DNA of 35,744 nucleotides, from the NCBI GenBank assembly GCA_029262775.1, contig JAJCYR010000002.1:1-35744 (forward strand). Reading direction: 5' to 3'. This document shows positions 1 to 7,136 of this stretch, one piece after another (the stretch's first letter is position 1; every line of letters begins with the position of its first letter). Both the position numbers and the translations under genes were made by a program. Below the pieces are notes generated by a model. The model did no database searches, was not told the DNA's origin, and was given only the letters and a program-made list of their open reading frames with translations. The DNA comes from Bacteroidota bacterium. GTDB taxonomy: Bacteria; Bacteroidota; Rhodothermia; Rhodothermales; UBA10348.

Positions 1-155
1 GCGTGTTGAAAAACCATCACACACCCTTCTGCGGCGGCGAAACGCCATCTGCTGCGTTGTCCCTCCTTCGAATAGCGCTGCTATTCGGCGTCGGGACGCC
101 TTGCATCTGTCATTCCGGCGCTCGCATCTTGGTGCACGCTGGTTCTTCAACACGC
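1..155. mobile_element. MITE-like element with terminal inverted repeats
   Basis: The element is bounded by inverted repeats: GCGTGTTGAAAAACCA at 1-16 and its reverse complement with one mismatch at 140-155. The interior is non-coding and hairpin-rich, with a perfect 8-bp stem and 3-nt loop at 69-87 flanked by GTCCC (59-63) and GGGAC (93-97). Its first 31 bases recur in reverse orientation at 24236-24266 with one mismatch. The left boundary coincides with the window edge, so the element could extend further. It ends 25 bp before parB and may influence parB expression. No transposase is present, so it would have to be mobilised in trans. Confidence 0.6.
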
Positions 156-180
156 TTCCAGGGGTAGAGCCTTACTTCTC

Positions 181-1122
181 ATGACAAAACGAAAAGCAGT
201 TCTCGGCAAAGGCCTGGGTGCACTCCTGCCCGACTCCGAATCCGGGTACTCGACGAACAGGCAGGACCCGGACAGCCGCCTGTACAATTATGAGGACCGC
301 ATTCGAACGGCCGGCAAGATATCGGACATCGCCATCGACCGTATCTCCCCGAATCCTTTTCAACCCCGGGAGCACTTCGATGAGGCCGCGCTGGAAGAAC
401 TGGCTCAGTCCATTCGGCATCTTGGCATTATTCAGCCACTGACAGTGCGCAGCCGCGGACCGAACCAATATGAACTCATCTCGGGTGAGCGTCGACTGCG
501 TGCGGCCAGCCTGGCTGGCCTGGAACGGGTACCGGCCTTTGTTCGCGAGGCCGACACGGAAGCCATGCTCGAAATGGCCATCGTCGAGAATGTGCAGCGG
601 GAGCAGCTGAACCCGATCGAAATCAGTACGGGATACCGGCGGCTCATGGATGAATGCGGACTCACGCAGGAGCAGGTGGCTGAAAAAGTCGGGAAAAGCC
701 GCCCTGCCGTGGCGAACTATCTGCGCCTGCTGAACCTGCCCCCCGTCATACAGGCGGGCCTGCGCGATGGGCACCTCACCATTGGGCATGCCCGCGCGCT
801 GCTGTCCCTCGGGACCGATACGCTCCAGCGGGATGTTCTCGACGCCATTGTCCAGAAGGGACTGTCCGTCCGGGAGACGGAAGCCATGGTCAAGCGCCTG
901 ACCGCTCCAGCCCCCGACGGGAAGAAAACCCCATCCGAGCCCCGAACCCTGCCTCATCAGGTCCGGCTGGAACTCGATCGCATCACCAACCAGATCCGTA
1001 ATCGACTGGGCACAAAAGTATCCATCAAGCCTGCCCCGGATGGCAAGGCGGGACGTATTGAAGTCGAATATTATTCTTCTGAAGACCTGGAACGCCTGGC
1101 CGACCTGCTCGCAGACAACTGA
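181..1122 (+). CDS. parB: ParB family chromosome-partitioning CTPase
   Basis: A 313-residue ParB/Spo0J homologue, which binds parS sites, loads as a CTP-dependent sliding clamp and stimulates ParA during chromosome segregation. The N-terminal ParA-contact motif (KGLGALLP) is at residues 10-17. The CTPase domain has NPFQPR at 58-63, the GERRLRAA box at 102-109 and the ENVQR box at 136-140. A helix-turn-helix spans about 161-187, followed by a C-terminal dimerisation domain from about 258. The length is normal and the ATG at 181 gives the expected N-terminus. parA usually lies immediately upstream, but the window begins 180 bp before parB and that space is filled by the repeat element, so parA was not seen. 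DUF5683 follows after 6 bp, the usual arrangement in this phylum. Confidence 0.95.
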   Translation: MTKRKAVLGKGLGALLPDSESGYSTNRQDPDSRLYNYEDRIRTAGKISDIAIDRISPNPFQPREHFDEAALEELAQSIRHLGIIQPLTVRSRGPNQYELISGERRLRAASLAGLERVPAFVREADTEAMLEMAIVENVQREQLNPIEISTGYRRLMDECGLTQEQVAEKVGKSRPAVANYLRLLNLPPVIQAGLRDGHLTIGHARALLSLGTDTLQRDVLDAIVQKGLSVRETEAMVKRLTAPAPDGKKTPSEPRTLPHQVRLELDRITNQIRNRLGTKVSIKPAPDGKAGRIEVEYYSSEDLERLADLLADN

Positions 1123-1128
1123 CCTGTC

Positions 1129-1701
1129 ATGTGCCGTTTCCTGACGTTGATCCTGTTCGTCACGGCCCTCGGTGCATGGCAGCCGAGCCGCGCCCAGGTT
1201 GCACCCGGATTGCCGCAGGACCATTCTCCAAGAGGAGCCCTTTGGCGCAGTGCCGCCGTGCCGGGTTGGGGACAGATCTATAACAGGCAACATGTCAAGG
1301 TGCCCTTTGTATACGCTGCCCTCGGCGCGCTCGTAGTCTCCACCGTCCGGAATCAACGCGACTATACGCTCTACCGGGATGCCTTTCAGTACAAAGCCTT
1401 CCAGGAACTGGTAGACGCGGGACAACTGGAGAGCAATCCAAATGCCGACCAGCTACCGGCCTATAACAAGCTCGTTGCTGAATTCGGGCCCATTTCGTCC
1501 CGCCCCATCGAAACCCGAAGGAATAATTTCCGCCGTAACCGTGACCTTTCGTCCATTGGGATCGGCTTTGTATATGGTCTGGCCATGCTGGACGCCTATG
1601 TGAGCGCTCATTTACTTGATTTTGACGTGGAAGAAGACCTTTCCATCCGGTTGCATGTCTCTCCTGAGGGGATGGGGCCGGCTGTCCGGTTCCGTTTTTG
1701 A
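1129..1701 (+). CDS. DUF5683 family membrane protein
   Basis: A 190-residue protein of the DUF5683 type, which in Bacteroidota sits directly after parB. It has a probable signal peptide at residues 1-22. The motif AAVPGWGQIYN (about 42-52) is followed by a hydrophobic stretch (about 60-71), and a second hydrophobic stretch lies near 142-160. The PGWGQIYN signature is characteristic of this family. It starts 6 bp after the parB stop and is probably co-transcribed. The family's function is unknown; the association with parB suggests an envelope or cell-cycle role, but that is inference. Confidence 0.8.
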   Translation: MCRFLTLILFVTALGAWQPSRAQVAPGLPQDHSPRGALWRSAAVPGWGQIYNRQHVKVPFVYAALGALVVSTVRNQRDYTLYRDAFQYKAFQELVDAGQLESNPNADQLPAYNKLVAEFGPISSRPIETRRNNFRRNRDLSSIGIGFVYGLAMLDAYVSAHLLDFDVEEDLSIRLHVSPEGMGPAVRFRF

Positions 1702-1778
1702 CAGGACGGGATATGAACCTGCATCCTCCATCGTTGTAACCTGTTCCATCACAATACGTCCCATGACCGTCCTTAGAA

Positions 1779-1796
1779 GGCTGTTGAAAAACCAGA
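1779..1796 (+). repeat. Isolated end of the dispersed TGTTGAAAAACC repeat
   Basis: GGCTGTTGAAAAACCAGA in the gap between DUF5683 and spt matches the terminal inverted repeat of the element at 1-155 over TGTTGAAAAACCA. No partner end is visible nearby, so this is a solo remnant or a half-site. Confidence 0.45.
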
Positions 1797-1841
1797 GCGC
1801 GCCCTTATAGGGACGACCTCATTCCACTGAACGAAGTAATC

Positions 1842-3140
1842 ATGCCCCACGGCAACAATTCAATTGGCTCCACTCCGGAACTGACGGATGCGACCGCAAC
1901 GGCCAGGACCAGTGAGCCTGGTCTGTTCAGGAAATGCCATGCATTTTTCGACGAGTCGGGGTTGTATTCGCAGATCAAAGCGGCCGGTCTCTACCCCTAT
2001 TTCCGTCCCATAGAACGCAATGATGGCACGCGGGCCATCATGAACGGCCGGGAAATCATCATGGCCGGATCCAATAACTACCTGGGCCTGCTCTCGGACG
2101 AGCGCGTTCGCGATGCGGCGAAGGCTGCCATTCACAAGTATGGCACCGGCTGCACCGGAAGCCGCTTCCTCAACGGAACACTTGATCTGCACATTCAACT
2201 CGAGGAGCGTCTTTCGCGCTTCATGGGCCGCGAAGCATGCGTCCTTTTTTCGACTGGATACATGACCAATGAAGGGGTCATCCAGTCTATCGCCGGTAAA
2301 GGAGATTTCATCTACTCGGACAAGGATAATCACGCGTGTATTGTAGCGGGCACACAACTGGCCCGGGCCGAAACCACTCGCTTCCGTCACAACGACCTGA
2401 AACATCTGCGTCTGCTGCTGGAGCGCTCTTTTCTCGAGTCTCCGGATGCGGGCCGCCTGATTGTAACCGATGGCGTCTTCTCCATGAACGGCGTCATGGC
2501 TCAGCTGCCGGAACTTGCCGACCTCGCCGAGGAGTTTGACGCCGTATTGATGTCGGACGATGCACACGCAGTCGGCGTCATTGGCCCCGGAGGCCGTGGT
2601 ACGGCGGCACATTTCAATCTTGGAGAGCGCGTCCATCTGACCACAGGGACCTTTTCAAAGAGCTTTGCCTCGTTGGGCGGGTTCTGCGTCGGAGATGCCG
2701 ACGTCATTGAATATATCCGTCACACCAGCTCGGCGCACATTTTCTCGGCCTCCATGCCTCCTTCGAACGTGGCGACCGTTCTGAAATGTCTCGAAATCCT
2801 GGAAGAAGAGCCATGGCGTCTTGACCGGCTCTGGGAGATTTCCGATTACATGCGCGAGGGCTTCCGAAATGCCGGCTTCAATGTGTGGACCAGCCAATCG
2901 CCCATTATTCCGGTTGTGGCGGGCAATATGCGCACGTGTTTTGAAATGTGGCGTGATCTGCTGGATGCCGGTGTGTTCGTGAATGCCGTCGTCCCACCGG
3001 CCGTACCCAGTGGGCAGTCTGTACTGCGGACGTCCTTCATGGCCACGCACACGAATGACGAACTCGACTTTATTCTCGATGCCTTTTACCGCGTGGGCCG
3101 CAAGCATGGTATCGTGTCCAGCAATGGAAGCGCGGCCTGA
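1842..3140 (+). CDS. spt: Serine palmitoyltransferase-like alpha-oxoamine synthase
   Basis: A 432-residue fold-type I PLP enzyme of the alpha-oxoamine synthase family, which condenses an amino acid with an acyl-CoA or acyl-ACP with loss of CO2. The catalytic lysine is K273 in FSKSFASLGG. The cofactor-binding DDAHAVG motif is at 239-245, and His164 (DNHACI) matches the histidine that stacks on PLP. The family also includes KBL, BioF and HemA. The Spt assignment rests on overall resemblance to Bacteroidota Spt proteins, the N-terminal extension and the following GNAT gene. It would catalyse the first step of sphingolipid synthesis (serine + palmitoyl-CoA to 3-ketosphinganine). Its TGA overlaps the next ATG by one base, so the genes are translationally coupled. 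Confidence 0.85.
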   Translation: MPHGNNSIGSTPELTDATATARTSEPGLFRKCHAFFDESGLYSQIKAAGLYPYFRPIERNDGTRAIMNGREIIMAGSNNYLGLLSDERVRDAAKAAIHKYGTGCTGSRFLNGTLDLHIQLEERLSRFMGREACVLFSTGYMTNEGVIQSIAGKGDFIYSDKDNHACIVAGTQLARAETTRFRHNDLKHLRLLLERSFLESPDAGRLIVTDGVFSMNGVMAQLPELADLAEEFDAVLMSDDAHAVGVIGPGGRGTAAHFNLGERVHLTTGTFSKSFASLGGFCVGDADVIEYIRHTSSAHIFSASMPPSNVATVLKCLEILEEEPWRLDRLWEISDYMREGFRNAGFNVWTSQSPIIPVVAGNMRTCFEMWRDLLDAGVFVNAVVPPAVPSGQSVLRTSFMATHTNDELDFILDAFYRVGRKHGIVSSNGSAA

Positions 3141-4276
3141 TGTCGAAGACGGTGGTCAATCCGGTCACGTCGCGCCGGGACCTCAAGGCATTCATTCAGT
3201 ATCCGTATGACGCATACCGGGACGAGCCCTTCTGGGTACCTCCCCTTCGCATCGACACGAAACACATCCTGAGCCGAAAGAAGAATCCGTTCTTCGAGCA
3301 CGGCGACATGGAGCTTTTTTTGGCCCGTAGTCCGGAGGGCCGTGTTGTCGGGCGTATAGCCGCGATTGTCAACGGCGAACATCTCCGCAAGTACGAAGAC
3401 AGCGTTGGTTTTTTCGGATTCTTTGAGACGAGCCGGGACCCGGACGTATCCGGGGCACTGCTGACAGCGGCGGCAGCGTGGCTCAAGGCGCGGGGTCTGA
3501 CCCATGTGCGAGGACCGGCAAACCCATCCCTGAACGATACGGCAGGTTTGCTGGTAGACGGTTTTGACAGCCAACCTGCCATTCTCATGCCGTACAACCA
3601 TCCTTGGTACGAGGAGCATCTGTTGGCATTCGGGTTTGAGCGGGCCATGACCATGTGGGCCTACTACACGAACATCAAGTATCTCCAGGATGCCAAGCTC
3701 AAGCGCGGATCGGAGCTGGTGCTCAAACGATATCCGGGCCTTCGTGTGCGCAACCTGGATATGGATCACTTTGAGCGGGACGCCGAATACATCCGCGAAA
3801 TCTACAACGAGGCGTGGTCGGACAATTGGGGCCACGTGCCCATGACGAACGCCGAATTTGATCGGCTTGCAAAAGACATGAAGCAGATCGTGGATCCGCG
3901 GCTTGTCGTACTGGTCGAGGACGAGGGGGAGCCCATTGCCTTTGCCGTCTCCCTGCCCGATCTGAATTATGCCATCAAAACGCTGAATGAGGGCCGGCTG
4001 CTTCCGTTCGGACTGCTCAAATTGCTTCTGCTGGCAAAAAGTGGTGTCATTCGTGAAATCCGTATGCCTCTCATGGGCGTCCGGAGGTCGCACCACGGGC
4101 GCGGACTCGATGCGCTCGTCATCAATGAAACCATCCAGACGGGTCGTCGCATGGGCATTACCGGCTGCGAAATGAGTTGGGTACTCGATTCCAACAAACG
4201 CCTCAAAAGCGCCCTCGACGCACTCAATTCGGCCGTGGACAAGGAATACGGCCTGTTCGAAATGCGCTTGTCATGA
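3140..4276 (+). CDS. GNAT-fold acyltransferase, candidate bacterial ceramide synthase
   Basis: A 378-residue protein with a C-terminal GNAT-like fold; the probable acyl-CoA pyrophosphate loop is GVRRSHHGRGLDAL (313-326). The N-terminal half has the conserved-looking stretches RGPANPSLND (124-133) and PYNHPWYEE (151-159). Single-domain acetyltransferases are about half this length. Genes of this size and type accompany spt in bacteria that make sphingolipids, and the experimentally described bacterial ceramide synthase of Caulobacter belongs to the GNAT group. N-acylation of sphinganine to dihydroceramide is therefore a reasonable inference, not proven. The start overlaps the spt stop (TGATG) and the stop overlaps the start of the HAD gene (ATGA). 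Confidence 0.7.
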   Translation: MSKTVVNPVTSRRDLKAFIQYPYDAYRDEPFWVPPLRIDTKHILSRKKNPFFEHGDMELFLARSPEGRVVGRIAAIVNGEHLRKYEDSVGFFGFFETSRDPDVSGALLTAAAAWLKARGLTHVRGPANPSLNDTAGLLVDGFDSQPAILMPYNHPWYEEHLLAFGFERAMTMWAYYTNIKYLQDAKLKRGSELVLKRYPGLRVRNLDMDHFERDAEYIREIYNEAWSDNWGHVPMTNAEFDRLAKDMKQIVDPRLVVLVEDEGEPIAFAVSLPDLNYAIKTLNEGRLLPFGLLKLLLLAKSGVIREIRMPLMGVRRSHHGRGLDALVINETIQTGRRMGITGCEMSWVLDSNKRLKSALDALNSAVDKEYGLFEMRLS

Positions 4277-4980
4277 ACGACATCCGGTACGTCTGGTTTG
4301 ATCTCGACGACACGCTGCTGGATCACAGAGGGGCGGAATCGCGTGCTCTTACGGCGCTCGCTACCCATCATGCACATTTTTTTGGCGATGCGTCGCAGAG
4401 CGACATCCACGACGCGTATGCTCGGATCAATGGTAGGGTCTGGTCAGAGTACGCTGCCGGACGCCGGGACAAGGACGGCGCCAAATACGGCCGATTCGAA
4501 TTGCTGCTGAGGGATCTGAATCCGGCCGGATTGGACAACGCGATCCTACTCGCAGATGAATATCTTCGGCTCTACGCTTCATATTGGCGCTGGGTGGACG
4601 GCGCCCGCAACGCCCTGACACGCATTGCGAAGCACGTACCCGTAGGACTCATGACCAATGGGTTCACCGAGATTCAACATGCCAAGCTCCGGCAATTTCC
4701 GGAGCTGTCCCGTATGTGCTCTCACATTGTTATCAGTGAGGAAGTCGGCGTTCTCAAGCCTGACATCCGTCTTTTCCGGCACGCCGAGGGTCTCTGTGGT
4801 CATGCCGGCGACCAGGTACTCTACGTCGGAGACTCGTTGTCATCTGACGTCACCGGTGGCGTCGGAGCCGGGTGGCAGGTAGCCTGGTACGGAGGCGAAG
4901 AGCACGACTCAGCACGGGTGTGGTCATTCCACGACTGGGCCGATCTCGAACAGCGGTTACGGCCTGTTAACAGGCCGTAA
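4273..4980 (+). CDS. HAD-superfamily hydrolase (YjjG-like nucleotidase type)
   Basis: About 235 residues with all four HAD motifs: nucleophile motif DLDDTLLD (D10, D12), motif II LMTNG, the lysine in VLKPD and the acidic motif GDSLSSD. The DLDDTLxDH start and the C1 cap resemble YjjG/YfnB pyrimidine 5'-nucleotidases. I chose the ATG at 4273 because it overlaps the preceding TGA (ATGA); the frame is open further upstream but only out of frame inside the GNAT gene. Being the third gene of the spt operon, it could act on a phosphorylated lipid intermediate, but nothing in the sequence distinguishes that from nucleotide phosphatase activity. The stop codon lies inside a perfect palindrome. Confidence 0.85.
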   Translation: MNDIRYVWFDLDDTLLDHRGAESRALTALATHHAHFFGDASQSDIHDAYARINGRVWSEYAAGRRDKDGAKYGRFELLLRDLNPAGLDNAILLADEYLRLYASYWRWVDGARNALTRIAKHVPVGLMTNGFTEIQHAKLRQFPELSRMCSHIVISEEVGVLKPDIRLFRHAEGLCGHAGDQVLYVGDSLSSDVTGGVGAGWQVAWYGGEEHDSARVWSFHDWADLEQRLRPVNRP

Positions 4981-4981
4981 C
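4956..4981. repeat. 26-bp perfect palindrome at the end of the HAD gene
   Basis: The 26 bases are identical to their own reverse complement (half-site GTTACGGCCTGTT). The HAD stop codon (4978-4980) is inside it. There is no T-tract, so it is not a standard intrinsic terminator; it could be a protein-binding site or an mRNA 3'-end stabiliser. A second perfect 14-bp palindrome, CTGGCTATAGCCAG, follows at 5011-5024. Confidence 0.6.
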
Positions 4982-5040
4982 GGGCGTGAAGCCGAGTACA
5001 GGCACCTCGACTGGCTATAGCCAGGCCGTTTGAAGACACA

Positions 5041-5072
5041 AAAAAAGCCACCCGAAACCGGGTGGCTTTTTT
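5041..5072 (-). terminator. Intrinsic terminator of the ncRNA, bidirectional in form
   Basis: An 8-bp GC-rich stem (GCCACCCG / CGGGTGGC) with a 4-nt loop is flanked by A6 on one side and T6 on the other. On the minus strand the U-tract is seven bases. It would end the ncRNA and could also stop plus-strand read-through from the spt operon. Confidence 0.9.
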
Positions 5073-5123
5073 GCGGACAGCCCACTCTTTCGAGATGAGC
5101 CAGCCAAATGTTCTCCCGACGCG

Positions 5124-5147
5124 AGAACCTTCCCGAAGGAAGGTTCT
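5124..5147 (-). other. UUCG-capped 10-bp RNA hairpin
   Basis: On the minus strand AGAACCTTCC pairs perfectly with GGAAGGTTCT across a TTCG loop closed by C-G, the classical ultra-stable tetraloop. On the plus strand the loop would be CGAA. It lies within the proposed ncRNA, about 50 nt before the terminator. Confidence 0.75.
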
Positions 5148-5594
5148 TGTCTTTTGGTGGATGGAACAGCACGCAAGGTCCTGCTCCGCCAACCGACGAC
5201 CACCGAAGTGAATCGCCAGCAGGTTCTCCATCGCATGGGCACACGATAGATAACGTCTCTCCCGTACTACAGGACTTCACCTCACCGATCCGCTCCTAAA
5301 AGGGCCCGGCTTGAAAAAGCCTGATTGCCAGTCGTTGTCCTGATATCCGGATGCACCCTTTGCAGGGCCCGTCCACCAAGTATGGTACGCGACGCACAGG
5401 TTCACCTGCCGTACTCCGCAGACCCAAGGGTCTGTCGCAGTACAACACCTTCCTGGCGTCCCGGCTTCATACCCAGCCGAGAGATATCCATTCAACAGTC
5501 GGCAGCACGTGCAATGCGTAATTGCGCGAGAAACTTCTCATGCAGCCTAAAGACTCAGTCGCGTCAAGGAACGGTGCCGTCAGGCACTGGGAGA

Positions 5595-5623
5595 ATTATA
5601 ATCCTGATTTCATGTCAAGTCAA
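5595..5623 (-). promoter_or_regulatory. Near-consensus promoter of the ncRNA
   Basis: Minus-strand -35 TTGACT (5618-5623), a 17-bp spacer and -10 TATAAT (5595-5600). This is the strongest sigma-70-like promoter I found in the window. Classical Bacteroidota promoters have TTTG and TAnnTTTG boxes, so the near-consensus form suggests a highly expressed stable RNA and a housekeeping sigma factor with ordinary specificity. Confidence 0.8.
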
Positions 5624-5651
5624 CGGTGACTATTCAACAAAGAGTTCACAG

Positions 5652-5676
5652 TGTTGTCCACATGGTTGTCCACATG
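5652..5676. promoter_or_regulatory. Two tandem DnaA-box-like sites upstream of the ncRNA promoter
   Basis: TTGTCCACA occurs at 5654-5662 and again at 5666-5674, as part of a 12-bp unit (GTTGTCCACATG) repeated twice. The nonamer fits a relaxed DnaA box (TTRTCCACA). Relative to the ncRNA start the sites lie about 65 to 87 bp upstream, a typical position for an activator. They could equally be sites for another regulator. Confidence 0.45.
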
Positions 5677-5701
5677 TTACAATGTGCGGCGGCTTCGAAA
5701 T

Positions 5702-5735
5702 GTGCAGGGCCCGGTCGTTGGACCGGGCCCTGCAC
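5702..5735. repeat. 15-bp perfect inverted repeat with 4-nt loop
   Basis: GTGCAGGGCCCGGTC (5702-5716) and its exact complement (5721-5735) flank GTTG. The stem is very GC-rich but lacks a T-tract on either strand. It lies between the rhomboid gene, which ends at 5921 on the minus strand, and the ncRNA promoter region. It may block or slow read-through from the rhomboid gene into the ncRNA promoter. The rest of the gap (5736-5920) shows only an AT-rich patch at about 5822-5880 and no gene. Confidence 0.6.
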
Positions 5736-5920
5736 TGCCCATAGTCACTGCGCGACTGAGTAAGCCGGAACGGCTTGGTACCAGGCGGCATGAGTGGGAG
5801 GAATGTACATAACAGGAGTTGGAATGTCCAAATCCAATAACGGTATTTTAATACAAATAACTACATAAATGTGATAAATGGCCTTTGGTCCCCATTTTTC
5901 ATACTGTGCAATAACGGATT

Positions 5921-6532
5921 TCAGAATATTTGTCGGAAGAATATAGAGAGTGCCGAAGGCTCCAGAAGCAGTGTGGTCAGCAGACCACCAACAGCGCCAC
6001 CCAGATGCGCTTCGTGCGCAATACCGCCCAGTGCACCCGCCTTTCGCTGTTTCATGGCATAGACCGAAAAACCCAGAAAACCTACTGCGAACAGCCAGGC
6101 AGGCATCCAGATCGCAAAAAATAATCCGATACGGTCAAAGGGACGGAACAGGCAGAATGCCAGTAGCACGCCTGATATCGCTCCCGATGCTCCCACAGCA
6201 GCATAGGCATGGGACCCCCTCTGCCACCAGAGCGTGACCCCGTGTGCCGTCAGTTCGCTGACAAAGTACACCAGAAGAAAACCGGCAGATCCCAGGAGCT
6301 GCTCCAGCGCCGGACCGAAAAAAAACAGCGTCAGCATATTGAATGCAAGATGACCTGGTCCCGCGTGGACGAATCCCGCTGTCAGCAGGCGATAATACTC
6401 CCGGTCACGAAGAACGCGTGCTGGTCTGAAAGCCAGACGATCCACCAGACTCTGGTCGCCGTAAAGTGTATACCCACTCACCATCACATTGACGAGTATC
6501 AGGAAAAGGGTAAAAGGTGTCTCGTTGAACAT
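5921..6532 (-). CDS. Rhomboid family intramembrane serine protease
   Basis: A 203-residue membrane protein. The catalytic serine is S116 in GASG and the histidine is H176 in AHLGG. The oxyanion/structural HxxxN pair is H61/N65 in HAGPGHLAFN. It has about six hydrophobic segments, matching the basic six-helix rhomboid core without extra domains. I start it at the ATG at 6532 (MFNETPF), because the open frame upstream encodes an unlikely basic stretch. Rhomboids cleave transmembrane substrates within the bilayer; the substrate is unknown. It is divergent from the universal stress protein gene with 131 bp between them, and no operon partner is apparent. Confidence 0.9.
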   Translation of the reverse strand: MFNETPFTLFLILVNVMVSGYTLYGDQSLVDRLAFRPARVLRDREYYRLLTAGFVHAGPGHLAFNMLTLFFFGPALEQLLGSAGFLLVYFVSELTAHGVTLWWQRGSHAYAAVGASGAISGVLLAFCLFRPFDRIGLFFAIWMPAWLFAVGFLGFSVYAMKQRKAGALGGIAHEAHLGGAVGGLLTTLLLEPSALSIFFRQIF

Positions 6533-6663
6533 CAGCAGGTAGCAATTGGATCGTGGGACGCGAAGGCGATGTACGTCAGGCTGTGGAGCAGGATTCCCCC
6601 GTCTTGCGCGCACCCTTTGGCACCCGTACACTGCATGGACATCAACCTTCCATCAGAAGCATC

Positions 6664-7113
6664 ATGAAGCTGCTGTTCGCCACCGACCTCAACGAGCCTG
6701 AATACATTACAGACGCCGTCCAACAATTGGTGTCCCGGCTCGACGCCGAACTTTTTGTTGTTCATGTCTACGTTCCCACACCCACAACACCACTGGGAGT
6801 GGATCCCCTGAGTGGCTTCGGAGAGATATCCTATGCCCTCTACGACCCGACCGTGGAAGAGAGCATTGTCGAGGCCGAACAGCACGATTTTGATGCTTTT
6901 CTACAGCAGCGCTTTGAGTGCCCTGTCCGACCGGCCCTGCACAGCGGAGACCCTGCTCGCGTCATCCTGGAGGATGCGAACCGCCTCAAAGTGGACATGG
7001 TTATTCTTGGGAAACCGCGGCACTCTGCCATAGAGCGCATGTTGCTTGGGAGTGTCACCAACACCGTTGCCCGCGAATCACGGCAGATGGTCGTTCTGCT
7101 GCCTATGACCTGA
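6664..7113 (+). CDS. Universal stress protein (UspA family)
   Basis: A 149-residue single Usp domain starting MKLLFATDL, the typical first beta strand and acidic nucleotide-contact region. The C-terminal ATP-binding signature G-2X-G-9X-G(S/T) is present only in part: GKPRHS replaces the usual GxxG, while the final GS (LLGSVTN) is kept. ATP binding may therefore be altered. The ATG at 6664 is chosen because the open frame upstream runs through the intergenic region and has no family resemblance. It converges on dsbD with 23 bp between the stops. Confidence 0.85.
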   Translation: MKLLFATDLNEPEYITDAVQQLVSRLDAELFVVHVYVPTPTTPLGVDPLSGFGEISYALYDPTVEESIVEAEQHDFDAFLQQRFECPVRPALHSGDPARVILEDANRLKVDMVILGKPRHSAIERMLLGSVTNTVARESRQMVVLLPMT

Positions 7114-7136
7114 ATCGGTTGTAGGGCCTGTTGACA

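Larger units (their letters stand above)
5037..5588 (-). ncRNA. Structured non-coding RNA of unknown class, about 550 nt
   Basis: There is no credible protein gene here, yet the minus strand has a complete transcription unit: promoter at 5595-5623, predicted start near 5587-5588 and terminator at 5041-5072. The RNA would open with a perfect hairpin (GTGCC-TGAC-GGCAC, 5574-5587). Further local stems include GAGAA/TTCTC, GCAAT/ATTGC, CGGCT/AGCCG, CAGACC-CTTG-GGTCTG nested inside GTACT/AGTAC, GGCTT-TTTC-AAGCC, and a 10-bp stem capped by a UUCG tetraloop at 5124-5147. I looked for signatures of tmRNA, RNase P RNA, SRP RNA, 5S rRNA and 6S RNA and found none that fit. The minus strand is favoured because it carries the promoter, the UUCG loop and the longer terminator U-tract. 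The class and function are unknown. Confidence 0.6.

Noticed and set aside
172-1425. 417-codon open frame antisense to parB
   Set aside because: It runs opposite a certain ParB gene and is a by-product of its GC-rich codons.
5037-5588. tmRNA, RNase P RNA, SRP RNA, 5S or 6S RNA in the gene-free region
   Set aside because: No tag frame or TTCGA-type tRNA-like end, no GAGGAAAGTCC box, no SRP GGAA-loop core, no CCGAAC of 5S, and the size is wrong for 6S. A stretch with TACTGC and GAGTA resembles 5S helix IV but nothing else fits.
5277-5744. Open frames of 72-139 codons on both strands in the gene-free region
   Set aside because: Cys/Arg/Pro-rich translations without resemblance to proteins, overlapping the structured RNA and its promoter.
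5600-5885. Possible replication origin (DnaA-like boxes, hairpin and AT-rich patch near parB)
   Set aside because: Only two boxes are present, and flanking genes on both sides point toward the site, the opposite of what is expected at oriC. No dnaA, dnaN or gidA is nearby.
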